Source: Chachezhania sediminis
Lineage (GTDB): Bacteria; Pseudomonadota; Alphaproteobacteria; Rhodobacterales; Rhodobacteraceae
Reading direction: 5' to 3'
Length of the DNA stretch: 64,000 bases
NCBI RefSeq assembly: GCF_009765275.1
Contig: NZ_VOPH01000004.1
Location: 248,001 to 312,000, forward strand
A model generated the notes under the pieces. It was not told the DNA's origin. It searched no databases and saw only the letters and a list, made by a program, of their open reading frames with translations. This document shows, piece after piece, positions 50,356 through 61,170 of the stretch (positions within the stretch are counted from its first letter, which is position 1; each line of letters opens with the position of its first letter). The translations under genes were made by a program, and so were the position numbers.

Positions 50356-50767
50356 GCTTCTTTCCCCTGTCGGTCGAAGGCTCGGTGGCCCCCGCTCGTT
50401 ATCGTTATTTTAGTGCCTGTCGCGTCGTATCGTCTTCGGGTCGGTCCGCGTTGCGGGCCGGCCGGCATCGGGGCGCAATCGGTACAGGGCGGCGAAGCGG
50501 CATTGGTGTCCTGTCGTCCTGCCTCGTACCTGCGTGTTCGCATGTCTTGCCCGGTTGCGTAGGCGGTCACGGGTCCGGGACCGGGTGCATGGTCGCTATT
50601 CGGCACCAGTTCAACCCACGCGTCAATTCCCGTCGCCGTCACTGGAACGACAGAAAGCGACATAAGAACTCGCTGAATGCGACATTGACGGGCATTGGCG
50701 GGCGCAAATGTCGCAGGGGTGGGCAAGGCAAAGCCTGAAAAAGCTGCAAAAGATCAGGAGCTTTGCG
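50356..50767. other. Upstream region of the peptide transporter operon
   Basis: 412 nt with no supported gene. It should carry the operon promoter (a short AT-rich run GTTATCGTTATTTTAGTGCC near 50400) and possible regulator sites. The AraC gene stops at 50768 on the same strand, so its product may act here, though this is not shown. Confidence 0.5.
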
Positions 50768-51592
50768 TCAGGGGCGGTGCAGCCGGCGGAAGGCAATAGG
50801 GCTTTGGCCGACGTGGTGGCGCAGAAAGCGGCTGAAATAGGCCGCGCTGGCGAAGCCCAGGCCGGCCGCGATGTCCTGCGCCGGGCGGTCGCTTCCGATC
50901 AACTGACTGCAGGCCGCGTGCAGCAGCCGCTGGGTCAGCAAGGTGGCCGCCGTGTGGCCGGTTTCGCCCCTGCAGGTGCGGGTCAGGTAGGTGGCTGTGA
51001 CCCCCAGTGCCTCGGCATGGTCGGCCATGGTGGCGCCCGAAGCGTAGTGGTCCACGATCCGTCGCGCATAGGCCCGCACCAGATGGCGCGCCGCGGTGGG
51101 ATTGGGGTCTGGCGCACCACCTGTCCCAAGGTGCCGCGCCAGCCAGATCGCCGTCAGCATGGCGCGGGCGTCGACCGCGGCCTGCGTCAGGGTGTTGTCC
51201 TGCGCCGGGTCGTCCATCTGCCGCTGCTCGCGCGCGCCGGCCTCCATATGGGCGGTCAGGTCGCGCTGGTCGCCGACCTCGCGGATGCGCAGATGCTTGG
51301 GTCCGTCCGGAAGGGGCAGGGCCGCGGGCAGCGGCACGGCCATCACGTGACCCAGGGCACCGGGCCCCATGCGCAGCGCGAACAGGTTCCGCGCCGGCAC
51401 GAACAGCGCATTGTGGGGGCCTACGCCGACCCGCGCCCCATAGAGCAGCGCCGTGCCTTGTCCGCGCGTGATCCAGATCAGCAGGTGCTGCGGACGGTCA
51501 TGGGCAAGGTCGATCTGCCAGGCCCCGTCAGGGGCCAGACCGGACAGCGACAGGAAGGAAGGCCCGTCGGATATGCGCGGGGCGTCGAACAT
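50768..51592 (-). CDS. AraC-family transcriptional regulator
   Basis: A 274-aa protein. The N-terminal ~150 residues form a probable ligand-binding cupin-like part (LLIWITRGQGTALLYGARVG). The C-terminal ~100 residues hold two helix-turn-helices (ATMADHAEALGVTATYLTRT and ACSQLIGSDRPAQDIAAGLG, then FASAAYFSRFLRHHVGQSPI), the AraC signature. The target is unknown; the nearest candidate is the peptide transporter operon downstream. A TTAAC-rich motif (GTTAAC and ATTAAC around 51593-51609) lies just before its start and may be an autoregulatory site. Confidence 0.9.
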   Translation of the reverse strand: MFDAPRISDGPSFLSLSGLAPDGAWQIDLAHDRPQHLLIWITRGQGTALLYGARVGVGPHNALFVPARNLFALRMGPGALGHVMAVPLPAALPLPDGPKHLRIREVGDQRDLTAHMEAGAREQRQMDDPAQDNTLTQAAVDARAMLTAIWLARHLGTGGAPDPNPTAARHLVRAYARRIVDHYASGATMADHAEALGVTATYLTRTCRGETGHTAATLLTQRLLHAACSQLIGSDRPAQDIAAGLGFASAAYFSRFLRHHVGQSPIAFRRLHRP

Positions 51593-51678
51593 TAACCAAT
51601 AGTGTTAACGAGGGGGCCTCAAACCGCCAATACCCCTTGCGCTGCGGCCCCGATGTCCGGCCGCCCGGTGCCGCAGCA

Positions 51679-52554
51679 TTATGCAGCAGGCGGCGGGATC
51701 CTGCGCCATGCACCCATTCTGGAACGGAACCAGGTGCGCTGCCGCTTGGCGAACTGGCGGGTGGAAACGGTCGCCCTCTGCCGCGCTTCGTCCAGTGACA
51801 GGCGACCGGCGACATGGTCCATCAGCTCCGGCACGCCGATGGCCCGCATCGAAGGCAGGGCGGGATCATACCGGTCCCGCATCGCCGCCACCTCGTCCAG
51901 CGCGCCCGCCGCCAGCATGGCGTCGAAGCGGCGTTCGATCCGCGCGGTCAGCCAGTCCTTTGGCGCATCCATGACCAGCGGCAGCGTGCCGGACAACGGC
52001 AGAAGGGGCGGCGGCGTGTCGGCCTGCCAGTCTGCCATCCCCCGCCCGGTCGCGCGCTGCACTTCCCAGGCGCGCTGAACCCGGGCGCGGTTCCGGCGGT
52101 CCAGCCCTTCGGCGGTGCGCGGATCCAGGTCGGCCAGCAGGGTTTCCAGGGGAATCAGGTCGGCCTCGGCCCGGATTTCGGGCGGTGTGGCGGGGATGTC
52201 GGCCAGGCCCTGTGTCAGCGCGGTGAAATAAAGGCCCGTACCGCCCACGATGATCGGCCGCGGCCCGTCCGGCAGAAGCGGCGCCACCTCGCGCAGCCAG
52301 TGGCCCGCGGAATAGGGGGCGTCATGGGCGACATGGCCGTACAGCGCATGGGGCGCGCGCGCCTCCTCGGCCGCCGAGGGCCGGGCCGTCACCACCCGCC
52401 AGCAGCCATAGACCTGGCTGGCATCGGCATTGACGATCCGCCCGCCATGGCGCTCGGCGATGGTCAGCGCCAGTGCCGACTTGCCCGAGGCCGTGGGCCC
52501 GGCGATCAGGACGGGGCAGTCCGGTGGCAGGTTCCCCGGCACGATATCGTCCAT
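51679..52554 (-). CDS. miaA: tRNA dimethylallyltransferase
   Basis: A 291-aa enzyme that prenylates A37 of tRNAs reading UNN codons, using dimethylallyl diphosphate. The P-loop is [14 protein letters not shown] (near residues 17-30), followed by [24 protein letters not shown] and the catalytic-core ends [15 protein letters not shown] and [13 protein letters not shown]. The length is standard. ATG 52554 is used; the TTG at 52560, with AAGGA eight nt upstream, may be the real start. It is divergent from pyrH. Confidence 0.95.
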   Translation of the reverse strand: MDDIVPGNLPPDCPVLIAGPTASGKSALALTIAERHGGRIVNADASQVYGCWRVVTARPSAAEEARAPHALYGHVAHDAPYSAGHWLREVAPLLPDGPRPIIVGGTGLYFTALTQGLADIPATPPEIRAEADLIPLETLLADLDPRTAEGLDRRNRARVQRAWEVQRATGRGMADWQADTPPPLLPLSGTLPLVMDAPKDWLTARIERRFDAMLAAGALDEVAAMRDRYDPALPSMRAIGVPELMDHVAGRLSLDEARQRATVSTRQFAKRQRTWFRSRMGAWRRIPPPAA

Positions 52555-52689
52555 CTTCAAGCCGCCGGTCCTTGCCAAAATGTCCCAGCCGGGCAGATCC
52601 GTGCATATCCGCCTGCCTGTCGCATTGAACCCTCAAGCCTTATCGTTCAGTTTGCGCGAAATTACCCCCATGACAGTCCGGAGCGCAAC

Positions 52690-53436
52690 ATGACCGCCTC
52701 ACCCGAAACAGGATCCGATCCCTCGGGGATCAAGTACAAACGCGTCATGCTGAAGATTTCCGGCGAGGCCCTGATGGGCGAGCTGGGATTCGGGCTGCAC
52801 CCGCCCACGGTGGAACGTATCGCCCGCGAGGTGAAGTCGGTCCATGAACTGGGCGTCCAGATCTCGATGGTGATCGGCGGCGGCAACATCTTCCGCGGCC
52901 TGTCCGGATCCGCACAGGGGATGGAGCGGACCACGGCCGACTACATGGGCATGCTGGCGACCGTGATGAACGCGCTGGCGGTTCAGTCGGCGCTGGAGAA
53001 CATGGGCGTCTATACCCGCGTGATCTCGGCTATTCGGATGGACGAGGTGTGCGAGCCCTACATCCGCCGCCGCGCCGTGCGGCACCTGGAAAAGAACCGG
53101 GTCTGCATCTTTGCCGCCGGGACCGGCAACCCGTACTTCACGACCGACACCGCCGCCACGCTGCGCGCGAACGAGATGCACTGCGAGGCGATCTTCAAGG
53201 GCACCAAGGTCGATGGCGTCTATGACAAGGACCCCAAGAAGTTCGACGATGCCAAGCGCTACGACACGGTCAGCTATGACCAGTGCCTGGCCGACAGTCT
53301 GGGCGTGATGGACGCGACGGCGATTGCCCTTGCGCGGGACAACAAGCTGCCGATCATCGTCTTCTCGCTGGACGAACCGGGTGGCTTCCGGGGCATCCTG
53401 TCCGGGGAAGGCACCTATACAATGGTGCGCGGCTAA
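52690..53436 (+). CDS. pyrH: UMP kinase
   Basis: A 248-aa hexameric kinase converting UMP to UDP. It belongs to the amino-acid-kinase fold: [14 protein letters not shown] at the start, [30 protein letters not shown] and [16 protein letters not shown]. The ATG at 52690 gives a short polar extension before the fold. It is first in the conserved pyrH-frr-uppS-cdsA-dxr-rseP order, with a 193-nt gap to frr. Confidence 0.97.
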   Translation: MTASPETGSDPSGIKYKRVMLKISGEALMGELGFGLHPPTVERIAREVKSVHELGVQISMVIGGGNIFRGLSGSAQGMERTTADYMGMLATVMNALAVQSALENMGVYTRVISAIRMDEVCEPYIRRRAVRHLEKNRVCIFAAGTGNPYFTTDTAATLRANEMHCEAIFKGTKVDGVYDKDPKKFDDAKRYDTVSYDQCLADSLGVMDATAIALARDNKLPIIVFSLDEPGGFRGILSGEGTYTMVRG

Positions 53437-53629
53437 GGCTATAGAGCGGTCACCGGCCGATTGCCTCGGCGCCGGGCCCTGACGGTCCGGCGTTTCGCGT
53501 TGGACGGAACGCGCCGGCGCGGGGATCGTTGATCCGGATCAGGGCCGGGGAGGAACGGCCGCAAGGCTGGAACAGATCCGGGCGGGCCGGGAGACCGCGC
53601 CTGTCGGGGGCAACAACGAGAAGACCGCT

Positions 53630-54193
53630 ATGTCCGACGAATTCGAACTCGACACCGACGATCTGCAGCGCCGGATGGACGGCGCCATGGCGAACCTGAA
53701 GACAGAATTCGCCTCTCTGCGGACGGGGCGCGCCAGTGGCTCCATGCTGGAACCGATCATGGTCGAGGCCTATGGCTCTCCCACGCCGATCAACCAGGTG
53801 GGCACGGTGAACGTGCCCGAACCGCGGATGGTCACGATCAACGTCTGGGACAAGGGCCTGGTCGGCAAGGTCGAAAAGGCGATCCGCGAAAGCGGGCTGG
53901 GCATCAACCCGCAGCTGAACGGCACCATCATCATGCTGCCGATCCCCGAACTGAACGAGGAACGCCGCCGCGAGCTGACCAAGGTTGCCGGCCAGTATGC
54001 CGAACATGCCCGCGTGTCGGTCCGCAACGTGCGGCGCGACGGGATGGACCAGATCAAGAAGGCCAAGGCCGACGGCATGTCGGAAGACGACCAGAAATTC
54101 TGGGAATCCGTGGTGCAGGACCTGACCGACAAGATGATCGCCGCGGTGGACGCGGCGCTGGAAACGAAACAGGCCGAGATCATGCATGTCTGA
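53630..54193 (+). CDS. frr: Ribosome recycling factor
   Basis: A 187-aa protein that, with EF-G, splits post-termination ribosomes. The family blocks are [55 protein letters not shown] and [13 protein letters not shown]. The length is typical (185). Its last codons overlap the start of uppS by eight nt, so the two are translationally linked. Confidence 0.97.
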   Translation: MSDEFELDTDDLQRRMDGAMANLKTEFASLRTGRASGSMLEPIMVEAYGSPTPINQVGTVNVPEPRMVTINVWDKGLVGKVEKAIRESGLGINPQLNGTIIMLPIPELNEERRRELTKVAGQYAEHARVSVRNVRRDGMDQIKKAKADGMSEDDQKFWESVVQDLTDKMIAAVDAALETKQAEIMHV

Positions 54194-54965
54194 GGCCGGC
54201 GGTTTCCTTGGCAAGTTCAAGAAGGCCGGCAGCAAGAATGCCAAGGTCTTCGACCCGATCCCGGGGGCGCCACAGCACGTGGCCATCATCATGGATGGCA
54301 ATGGCCGCTGGGCTCAGGCCCGCGGGCGGCCGCGGTTGTTCGGGCACCATGCCGGTGCCCGGCGCGTGCGCGAGGTGGTCGAGGCTTGCGAGGATATCGG
54401 CGTCAAGTATCTGACGATCTTTGCCTTTTCGACCGAGAACTGGAAACGTACCCAGGTCGAGGTCGCGGGCCTGATGAGCCTGTTCCGCCGCTACATCGCC
54501 AAGGAGACCCGCGAGCTGCATGACCGCGGTGCGCGGGTGCGCTTCATCGGCGACCGGGTAAAGCTGGACAGGAAGCTGATCGACCTGATGGACACGCTGG
54601 AGGCGCAGACCGCCGACAATGACGGGGTGAACATCACGGTCGCGCTGAACTATGGCGGCCGGGACGAGGTGGCGCGCGCCACCAAGCGGCTGGCCCGCGA
54701 CGTGGCGGACGGCAAGCTGGACCCCGAGGAAATCGACGAGGAAACGCTGCCCAAATACCTCGATACCCACGTGCTGCCGGATCCGGACCTGGTGATCCGC
54801 ACCAGCGGCGAGGCGCGGATTTCGAACTTTCTGCTGTGGCAGTCCGCCTATTCCGAATACGAATTCGTCGACACGCTGTGGCCCGACTTCACGGCCGAGG
54901 AATTTGCCCGGCTGTGCACCAATTATGCAGGACGGGAACGGCGCTTCGGGGCCGTGTCCGGATAG
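54186..54965 (+). CDS. uppS: Undecaprenyl diphosphate synthase
   Basis: A 259-aa cis-prenyltransferase that makes the C55 lipid carrier for peptidoglycan and polysaccharide synthesis. Motifs: [17 protein letters not shown] (catalytic D), the [10 protein letters not shown] block, and [20 protein letters not shown] with YSEYEF. The N-terminal ~28 residues are a lysine-rich extension. It overlaps frr and is followed four nt later by cdsA. Confidence 0.97.
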   Translation: MSEAGGFLGKFKKAGSKNAKVFDPIPGAPQHVAIIMDGNGRWAQARGRPRLFGHHAGARRVREVVEACEDIGVKYLTIFAFSTENWKRTQVEVAGLMSLFRRYIAKETRELHDRGARVRFIGDRVKLDRKLIDLMDTLEAQTADNDGVNITVALNYGGRDEVARATKRLARDVADGKLDPEEIDEETLPKYLDTHVLPDPDLVIRTSGEARISNFLLWQSAYSEYEFVDTLWPDFTAEEFARLCTNYAGRERRFGAVSG

Positions 54966-54969
54966 GGCG

Positions 54970-55797
54970 ATGGCAGATCCAACCGACAGCGCAGGCAAGG
55001 TCGGGGCTGGGGGCAAGCGGACCTGGGGCGATCTCAAGGTGCGCGTGATCTCTGGTACCGTTCTGGCCGTGGCGTCCTTCGGCGCGCTGGGGATCGGCGG
55101 GTCGGTCTGGCTGTGGTTCGTGGGCATCCTGACGGGCCTTCTGGTGTGGGAACTGTTCACGCTTCTGGCGCCCGAGGATCCGGTGCTGGCGCGCCAGATG
55201 GGCCTTCTGTCCTGGGCCTGCGCGCTGTTCGCGATCTTTTTCCGGGCCGAAATGGTGGTGCCGACGCTTCTGGTGCCGCTGGTGGTCACGTGGATCACCC
55301 TGCCGGACAAACGCCGCATGGCGGTGCCGGCTGTGCTGCTGATCCTGCTGTCGGCCTTCGGCATGATGTCGGTCCGGAACGAATTCGGCGTGAACTGGAT
55401 GTTCTGGCTGGTCCTGCTGGTCGCAGGCACCGATATCGCGGGCTATTTCGCCGGCAAGGCCATCGGCGGGCCCAAGACCTGGCCGGCGCTCAGCCCCAAC
55501 AAGACCTGGTCCGGCACCATCGCCGGCTGGATCGCGGCGGCGCTGATCGGGGCGATCTTCGCCTGGATCATCCCGACGGGCTGGGGGCTGGTGGTACTGT
55601 CCGTCGCGGCCTCGATGGCCGCGCAGCTGTCCGACATCGCCGAAAGTGCGATCAAGCGCAGCGTCGGCGCCAAGGACAGCGGCACGCTGATCCCGGGCCA
55701 TGGCGGCGTGCTGGACCGCTTCGATGGCATGATCGGCGCCACGGTGCTGGTGCTTCTGGTGATGACCGTCACGGGCTATCCGGCGGGGGCGGGCTGA
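54970..55797 (+). CDS. cdsA: Phosphatidate cytidylyltransferase
   Basis: A 275-aa inner-membrane enzyme making CDP-diacylglycerol. It has several hydrophobic helices and the C-terminal signature SVGAKDSGTLIPGHGGVLDR then FDGMIGA, with upstream GGPKTWPALSPNKTWSGTIAG in the conserved order. ATG 54970 follows the uppS stop by four nt. Its stop shares bases with the dxr start (TGATG), so translation is coupled. Confidence 0.96.
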   Translation: MADPTDSAGKVGAGGKRTWGDLKVRVISGTVLAVASFGALGIGGSVWLWFVGILTGLLVWELFTLLAPEDPVLARQMGLLSWACALFAIFFRAEMVVPTLLVPLVVTWITLPDKRRMAVPAVLLILLSAFGMMSVRNEFGVNWMFWLVLLVAGTDIAGYFAGKAIGGPKTWPALSPNKTWSGTIAGWIAAALIGAIFAWIIPTGWGLVVLSVAASMAAQLSDIAESAIKRSVGAKDSGTLIPGHGGVLDRFDGMIGATVLVLLVMTVTGYPAGAG

Positions 55798-56987
55798 TGC
55801 GGCGCGTGTCGATCCTGGGGGCCACCGGGTCCATCGGGCAGAACACCATCGACCTGATTGCCCGTGCGCCCGATGCCTATGACGTCGTGGCCCTGACCGG
55901 GGCCGGGAATATCGACCGGCTGGCCATCGATGCGATCCGGCTGAAGGCCGATGTCGCGGTGACCGCCAATCCGGAGTGCCTTGGTGCGCTGAAAGACGCT
56001 CTGGCCGGTTCGGACGTGACGGCCGCGGCAGGCCCGCAGGCATTGATCGAGGCCGCCTCGCGCCCTGCCGATTGGGTCATGTCCGCCATCGTTGGTGCCG
56101 CGGGGCTTGCCCCGGGGCTGGCGGCGCTGGAACAGGGCGCGACGCTGGCGCTGGCCAACAAGGAATCGCTGGTCTGTGCAGGGCGGCTTGTGATGCAGAC
56201 GGCCACGACCCATGGCGGCCGCATCCTGCCTGTCGACAGCGAACATTCCGCTGTCTTCCAGGCCCTGGTGGGCGAGGCGATGGAGGCGGTCGAACGTATT
56301 GTTATCACCGCGTCCGGCGGCGCCTTCCGCGACTGGCCCATCGAGAAGCTGGCCCATGCCACCCCGGCCCAGGCCACGACGCACCCCAACTGGGCGATGG
56401 GCGCACGGATCACGGTCGACAGTGCGTCCATGTTCAACAAGGCGCTGGAACTAATTGAAACCCGTGAGTTTTTCGGGGTCGATCCGGACAGGATCGAGAC
56501 CGTCATCCACCCGGAATCGCTGATCCATGCGCTGGTGGGGTTCCGCGACGGGGCGCTGATGGCCCATGTCGGGCCGCCGGACATGCGGCACGCCATCGGT
56601 TACGCGCTGCACTGGCCGGAGCGGCAGGATCTGCCGGTCGCGCGGCTGGACCTGGCGCAGATCGGCACGCTGACCTTCCGGGCGCCGGATCCGGCGCGCT
56701 ATCCGGCGCTGGACCTTGCGCGGCAGGTGATGGCGCGGGGCGGGCTGGCCGGCGCGGTCTTCAACGGGGCCAAGGAACGGGCGCTGGATGCCTTCCTGGA
56801 CGGTCACATCCGCTTTACCGCCATGGCCGAAGTCGTGGCGCGCGTGCTGGACCGGATCGAAGGGCAACCGGGCCTGATGGACGCCGAAATGACCCTGGAC
56901 AACGTGCTGGCGGCCGATCTGGCCGCGCGCGCGGCGGCGGATGCGGAAATCGCGGCGCTGGCGGGGCAGGCCCGCACGGGCAGCTGA
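55797..56987 (+). CDS. dxr: 1-Deoxy-D-xylulose 5-phosphate reductoisomerase
   Basis: A 396-aa NADPH enzyme, second step of the MEP isoprenoid pathway that feeds UppS. The N-terminal NADPH loop is RVSILGATGSIGQNTIDLI; then ALANKESLVCAG, PVDSEHSAVFQAL (metal site), ASGGAFRDWP and NWAMGARITVDSASMFNKAL. It begins at the ATG overlapping the cdsA stop. An 89-nt gap precedes rseP. Confidence 0.97.
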   Translation: MRRVSILGATGSIGQNTIDLIARAPDAYDVVALTGAGNIDRLAIDAIRLKADVAVTANPECLGALKDALAGSDVTAAAGPQALIEAASRPADWVMSAIVGAAGLAPGLAALEQGATLALANKESLVCAGRLVMQTATTHGGRILPVDSEHSAVFQALVGEAMEAVERIVITASGGAFRDWPIEKLAHATPAQATTHPNWAMGARITVDSASMFNKALELIETREFFGVDPDRIETVIHPESLIHALVGFRDGALMAHVGPPDMRHAIGYALHWPERQDLPVARLDLAQIGTLTFRAPDPARYPALDLARQVMARGGLAGAVFNGAKERALDAFLDGHIRFTAMAEVVARVLDRIEGQPGLMDAEMTLDNVLAADLAARAAADAEIAALAGQARTGS

Positions 56988-57076
56988 AACCCTTGAAAAC
57001 CGGACCCGCGACCGCAGATGCGTAAGGCGCAGTCCGGCGGGGCGGCCGGAACGAATACCAAGAACGGGGACGGGAC

Positions 57077-58429
57077 GTGAATATTGTCGAGATGATGCCG
57101 CAGTTCGGCGGGCTGGCCTATACGCTCGTGGCCTTCGTGATCGCATTGTCGATCATCGTGGCGGTCCATGAATTCGGCCACTACATCGTCGGCCGCTGGA
57201 CCGGCATCCATGCCGAGGTGTTCTCGCTTGGCTTCGGGCCCGTCCTGTTTTCCCGGGTCGACCGGCGCGGCACCCGCTGGCAGTTGGCGGCGCTTCCCTT
57301 CGGCGGTTACGTGAAGTTCCTGGGCGATGCCGATGCGGCTTCGGCCGGGGCGGACGCCGCGACGATGCGCGTGGCGGCGGAGGATCCGGCAGAGCTGCGC
57401 CGCACGATGCACGGCGCGCCGCTGTGGGCGCGGTCGCTGACCGTGCTGGCGGGTCCGGTCTTCAACTTCATCCTGTCCATCGCCGTCTTCGCGGCGGTGC
57501 TGATGCTGCGGGGCGTTGCCTCGGAACCGCTGACGGTGGGCGAGGAATATGCGCTGCCCAACGGTTTCTACGAACTGCAGGAAGGCGACGTCATCCTGGG
57601 GATCGAAGGCATCCCGACCCCCGATTTCAGCGACGGTGCCGCCTGGGCTGCCTTCACCGATGCGATGCCCGAACAGCCGGTCCTGACCTATACTGTCAGT
57701 CGCGACGGCCAGCGGATGGAGGTCGACGGCCCCTATCTGCTGCCGCCGCTGGTCCGTCAGGTCGCGCCGCGTAGTGCAGCGATGGATGCGGGCCTGCGGC
57801 CGGGAGACGTCATCACCTCGGTCGACGGGACGCCCATCGCGGCCTTCGACGAATTGCGGGACGTGGTCGAGGGCGGCGCAGGCGAAACCCTGCTGCTGGG
57901 CGTCTGGCGCGACGGCACGGTCAACGATTTCGCCCTGACGCCGCGGCGCACGGACGAACCATCGGCCGATGGCGGTTTCGTCACCCGTTGGCGGATCGGC
58001 ATCGTGGGGGGCATGGCCTTCGACCCGGCGACCACTGTCGCCGGCCCGTGGGAGGCGCTGCAGGGCGGGGTCCTGCAGACCGGGGCGATCATCAGCGGTT
58101 CCCTGTCCGGCCTCTGGCACATGATCACGGGTGCGATCAGTACCTGCAACATGTCCGGTCCCATCGGCATCGCCGAGGCGTCCGGCGACATGGCCAGCCA
58201 GGGCGCGGGCAGCTTCATCCGCTTCATCGCGGTGCTGTCGACGGCAGTGGGTCTTCTGAACCTCTTCCCGATTCCCGTTCTGGACGGCGGGCACCTCGTC
58301 TTCTTCGGCTACGAGGCCGTGGCCGGCCGCCCGCCCAGCGAACGTGCGCTGCGCATCCTGATGACGGCGGGCCTGGTGCTGATTCTTTCGCTGATGTTCT
58401 TCGCGCTGTCGAACGACCTGTTCTGCTGA
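57077..58429 (+). CDS. rseP: Site-2 protease RseP
   Basis: A 450-aa intramembrane zinc metalloprotease that cleaves anti-sigma factors and leftover signal peptides. The active site is H31-E-F-G-H35 (AVHEFGHYIVGRWTG). Two PDZ-like segments (about 160-300) lie in the middle. The C-terminal helix carries NLFPIPVLDGGHLVFF with the third ligand Asp. The GTG start at 57077 follows GGGGA. Its gene order between dxr and bamA is the usual one in this group. Confidence 0.95.
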   Translation: MNIVEMMPQFGGLAYTLVAFVIALSIIVAVHEFGHYIVGRWTGIHAEVFSLGFGPVLFSRVDRRGTRWQLAALPFGGYVKFLGDADAASAGADAATMRVAAEDPAELRRTMHGAPLWARSLTVLAGPVFNFILSIAVFAAVLMLRGVASEPLTVGEEYALPNGFYELQEGDVILGIEGIPTPDFSDGAAWAAFTDAMPEQPVLTYTVSRDGQRMEVDGPYLLPPLVRQVAPRSAAMDAGLRPGDVITSVDGTPIAAFDELRDVVEGGAGETLLLGVWRDGTVNDFALTPRRTDEPSADGGFVTRWRIGIVGGMAFDPATTVAGPWEALQGGVLQTGAIISGSLSGLWHMITGAISTCNMSGPIGIAEASGDMASQGAGSFIRFIAVLSTAVGLLNLFPIPVLDGGHLVFFGYEAVAGRPPSERALRILMTAGLVLILSLMFFALSNDLFC

Positions 58430-58801
58430 CCGGCGTTCCGGACGGCTTTCCGATCCCGTCCGGGACAGACAGCCGCCCGGATCGCGGAACGACCCGGCCC
58501 CGGACGGCCGGATGGGCGTGCTGACAGGGCTGCCGGGGCCGGTTCGGCGCCGGCCCCCGCGGCGGAACCGATTCTGTTCCGGGACAGGTCCGCCGCAGTG
58601 CGGAAAATATCTTTTGCCGGTCGGCAGGTTCCCGCGACGGCAACAGGGAATTGGAAAGTCCCTGAAACAAGGGTGATAGATGGCAAAACCCCGGCCCGGC
58701 AGGATGCCGCAGCATGGCGGATCGGCTTTTCTGCGGTTTTGACAAGGTGTTGCAATACCGATAACCACATTGCTGATGTCTGCTGCTATTGGGTCGGGAA
58801 T
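58430..58801. other. rseP-bamA intergenic region
   Basis: 372 nt. A GC-rich 5' half with palindromic stretches (GGGGCCGGTTCGGCGCCGGC) gives way to a more AT-rich 3' half with plausible promoter sequence for bamA. Frames here lack a recognisable product; the bamA frame is open into the region, but its start is later. Confidence 0.55.
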
Positions 58802-61162
58802 ATGGTTTCGCTGAACCGCGAGGGGAGCGTGCGCGGATTTTCTCTGCGTCGCCCGATGAAGTCCGCGTTTGCGCGGCTGGTCTATGCGCTGGGTCTGGCC
58901 CTCGCATTGCTGCTGCCTATGGATGCCGCACTTGCCCAGAGCTATCGGTTCACGAACCTGAAGATCGAAGGCAACCAGCGGATCGAGTCGTCGACCATCG
59001 TCAGCTACCTCGGGATCGAGCGCGGGGCAGAAGTGACCGCGGCGCAGCTGAACGACGGATATCAGCGCCTTGTCGCTTCGAACGCGTTCGAGACGGTCGA
59101 ACTGGTTCCGCAGGGATCGACCCTGGTTGTAAAGGTCACGGAATACCCGACGATCAACCGGATCAATTTCGAAGGCAACCGGCGCATCAAGAACGACGCG
59201 CTGTCCGAACTGATCGAATCCGAATCGCGGCGCGTGCTGAACCCGGCGCAGGTCGAACGGGATGCCGGCGTGATTGCCGAGGCATATTCCCAGCAGGGCC
59301 GGATTGCCGCCACGGTGCGTCCGCAGATCATCCGCCGCAACGACAACCGCGTCGATCTGGTGTTCGAGATCGACGAGGGCGCCACCATCGAGATCGAGCG
59401 GGTCAGCTTCGTCGGCAACCGCGCCTTCACCGACCGCCGCCTGCGGCAGGTGATGCAGTCCAAGCAGGCGACCTTTCTGCGCGCCTTCGTCCGCAACGAC
59501 ACGCTGATCGAAGACCGGATCGAGTTCGACAAGCAGGTGCTGCGGGAATTCTACCTGTCGCGCGGATATGTCGATTTCCGGATCAACAGCGCCAACGTGG
59601 AACTGACCCAGGAGCGGGACGGTTTCTTCCTGCTGTTCGACCTGTACGAAGGCAATCAGTTCAAGTTCGGCAATATCACCGTCACCAGCGATATGGCCCA
59701 GGCCAATGCCGACGATTACGCGGCGACCCTGCGGATCAAGCCCGGCGTGATCTACAGCCCGACCCTGATGGAGCAGGCGATCACCCGGATGGAACGCCTG
59801 GCGGTTCGTCAGGGCATCGACTTCATGCGGGTCGAACCCCGGGTCACCCGGAACGATCGCCAGCTGACGCTGGATGTCGACTTCGTATTGGTCCGCGGTC
59901 CCCGTGTCTTTGTCGAGCGCATCGACATCGAGGGCAACACCACCACGCTGGACCGCGTGATCCGGCAGCAGTTCACCACGGTCGAAGGCGACCCGTTCAA
60001 CCCGCGCGCCATCCGGCAGAGCGCGGAACGGATCAAGGCCCTGGGCTATTTTGCCGACGCCAACGTGGAAACCCGCGAAGGGTCCTCGCCCGAACAGCAG
60101 ATCATCGACGTGAACGTCGAGGAAAAGCCCACGGGCTCGCTGACGGTGGGTGGGTCGTACTCGATCGACAGCGGCGTGGGCATCAACCTGGGCTTGACTG
60201 AAGACAACTTCCTGGGCAGGGGCCAGCGGTTGCGCTTCGTGATCGCGACCGCTCAGGACGCCGACAACTTCCAGATCGGCTTTACCGAACCTTATCTTCT
60301 GGGCCGCGACCTGCGCTTCGACCTGGACCTGGGTCTGGGCACGACTTCGTCCAGCTATCGCAAGTACAACACCAGTGCGCGCTTCTTCCGTCCCGCGCTG
60401 ACCTTCAGCGTGAACGAATTCAGCCGGGTTTCGTTCAACTACAGCTACAGCAACTCGGAGATGGAAGCGCAGAACAGCACGACCAACGGCCCGATCATCC
60501 TGAGCGAGATCGCACAAGGTCGTAAGACGTCCAGCGCGCTTGGCTTCAACTATGCCTTCGACAGCCGGACCAACGGCCTGGACCCGAACAGTGGTTTGCT
60601 GATCGAATTCGGGACCGAAGTGGCGGGCGTCGGCGGCGACAACAAGTACATCAAGTCGAACGCCAAGGCAGTTGCCCAGACCCGGGTGTATCACGAGGAA
60701 GTCGTGCTGCGCGCGACCTTCGAGACAGGTGCCCTGCGCTGGCAGTCGGATCAACCCAGCCGGGCCGAAGACCGGTTCACCCTGTCCACCAACCGGATGC
60801 GGGGCTTCGAACCCGCCGGTATCGGTCCGCGCCAGGAGTATGGCGACGTGAACGACCCGCTGGGCGGCAACCAGTTCGCCGTGCTGCGCCTCGACGCGGA
60901 ATTTCCCATCGGCCTGCCCGAGGAACTGGGGATCCGGGGCGGCCTGTTCTATGACATCGGCACCCTGTGGAACCTAGCGGACGTGAACGTTACCGGGCCG
61001 GGCGTGGTCGGTCGCGACATGTCGCTGCGCCACGTGATCGGTTTCTCTGTGCTCTGGACGACGGCCATCGGCCCGCTGCGGTTCAACTTCTCGAAGGCGA
61101 TCAAGAAGGAAGACTTCGACCGCTCGCGGAACTTCGACCTGACCGTCCAGGCCACGTTCTGA
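58802..61162 (+). CDS. bamA: Outer-membrane protein assembly factor BamA
   Basis: 786 aa from ATG 58802 (GTG 58829 with GAGGGGA upstream, or ATG 58856, are alternatives). After a signal peptide (RLVYALGLALALLLPMDAAL, AQSYRF) come five POTRA domains (about 45-430), each with a [IV].[FV].GN. element such as IKIEGNQRI-like LKIEGNQRIESS, INFEGNRRI and VSFVGNRAFT. The C-terminal 16-strand barrel (about 440-786) ends with the aromatic FDLTVQATF. It inserts beta-barrel proteins into the outer membrane. It is followed nine nt later by ompH/skp. Confidence 0.95.
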   Translation: MVSLNREGSVRGFSLRRPMKSAFARLVYALGLALALLLPMDAALAQSYRFTNLKIEGNQRIESSTIVSYLGIERGAEVTAAQLNDGYQRLVASNAFETVELVPQGSTLVVKVTEYPTINRINFEGNRRIKNDALSELIESESRRVLNPAQVERDAGVIAEAYSQQGRIAATVRPQIIRRNDNRVDLVFEIDEGATIEIERVSFVGNRAFTDRRLRQVMQSKQATFLRAFVRNDTLIEDRIEFDKQVLREFYLSRGYVDFRINSANVELTQERDGFFLLFDLYEGNQFKFGNITVTSDMAQANADDYAATLRIKPGVIYSPTLMEQAITRMERLAVRQGIDFMRVEPRVTRNDRQLTLDVDFVLVRGPRVFVERIDIEGNTTTLDRVIRQQFTTVEGDPFNPRAIRQSAERIKALGYFADANVETREGSSPEQQIIDVNVEEKPTGSLTVGGSYSIDSGVGINLGLTEDNFLGRGQRLRFVIATAQDADNFQIGFTEPYLLGRDLRFDLDLGLGTTSSSYRKYNTSARFFRPALTFSVNEFSRVSFNYSYSNSEMEAQNSTTNGPIILSEIAQGRKTSSALGFNYAFDSRTNGLDPNSGLLIEFGTEVAGVGGDNKYIKSNAKAVAQTRVYHEEVVLRATFETGALRWQSDQPSRAEDRFTLSTNRMRGFEPAGIGPRQEYGDVNDPLGGNQFAVLRLDAEFPIGLPEELGIRGGLFYDIGTLWNLADVNVTGPGVVGRDMSLRHVIGFSVLWTTAIGPLRFNFSKAIKKEDFDRSRNFDLTVQATF

Positions 61163-61170
61163 TGTAGGCC

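Noticed and set aside
56804-60754. A 1316-codon open frame on the minus strand
   Set aside because: It is antisense to dxr, rseP and bamA, which have clear families. It is Arg/Asp/His-rich, which is what the reverse frame of GC-rich genes gives, and it has no recognisable domain.
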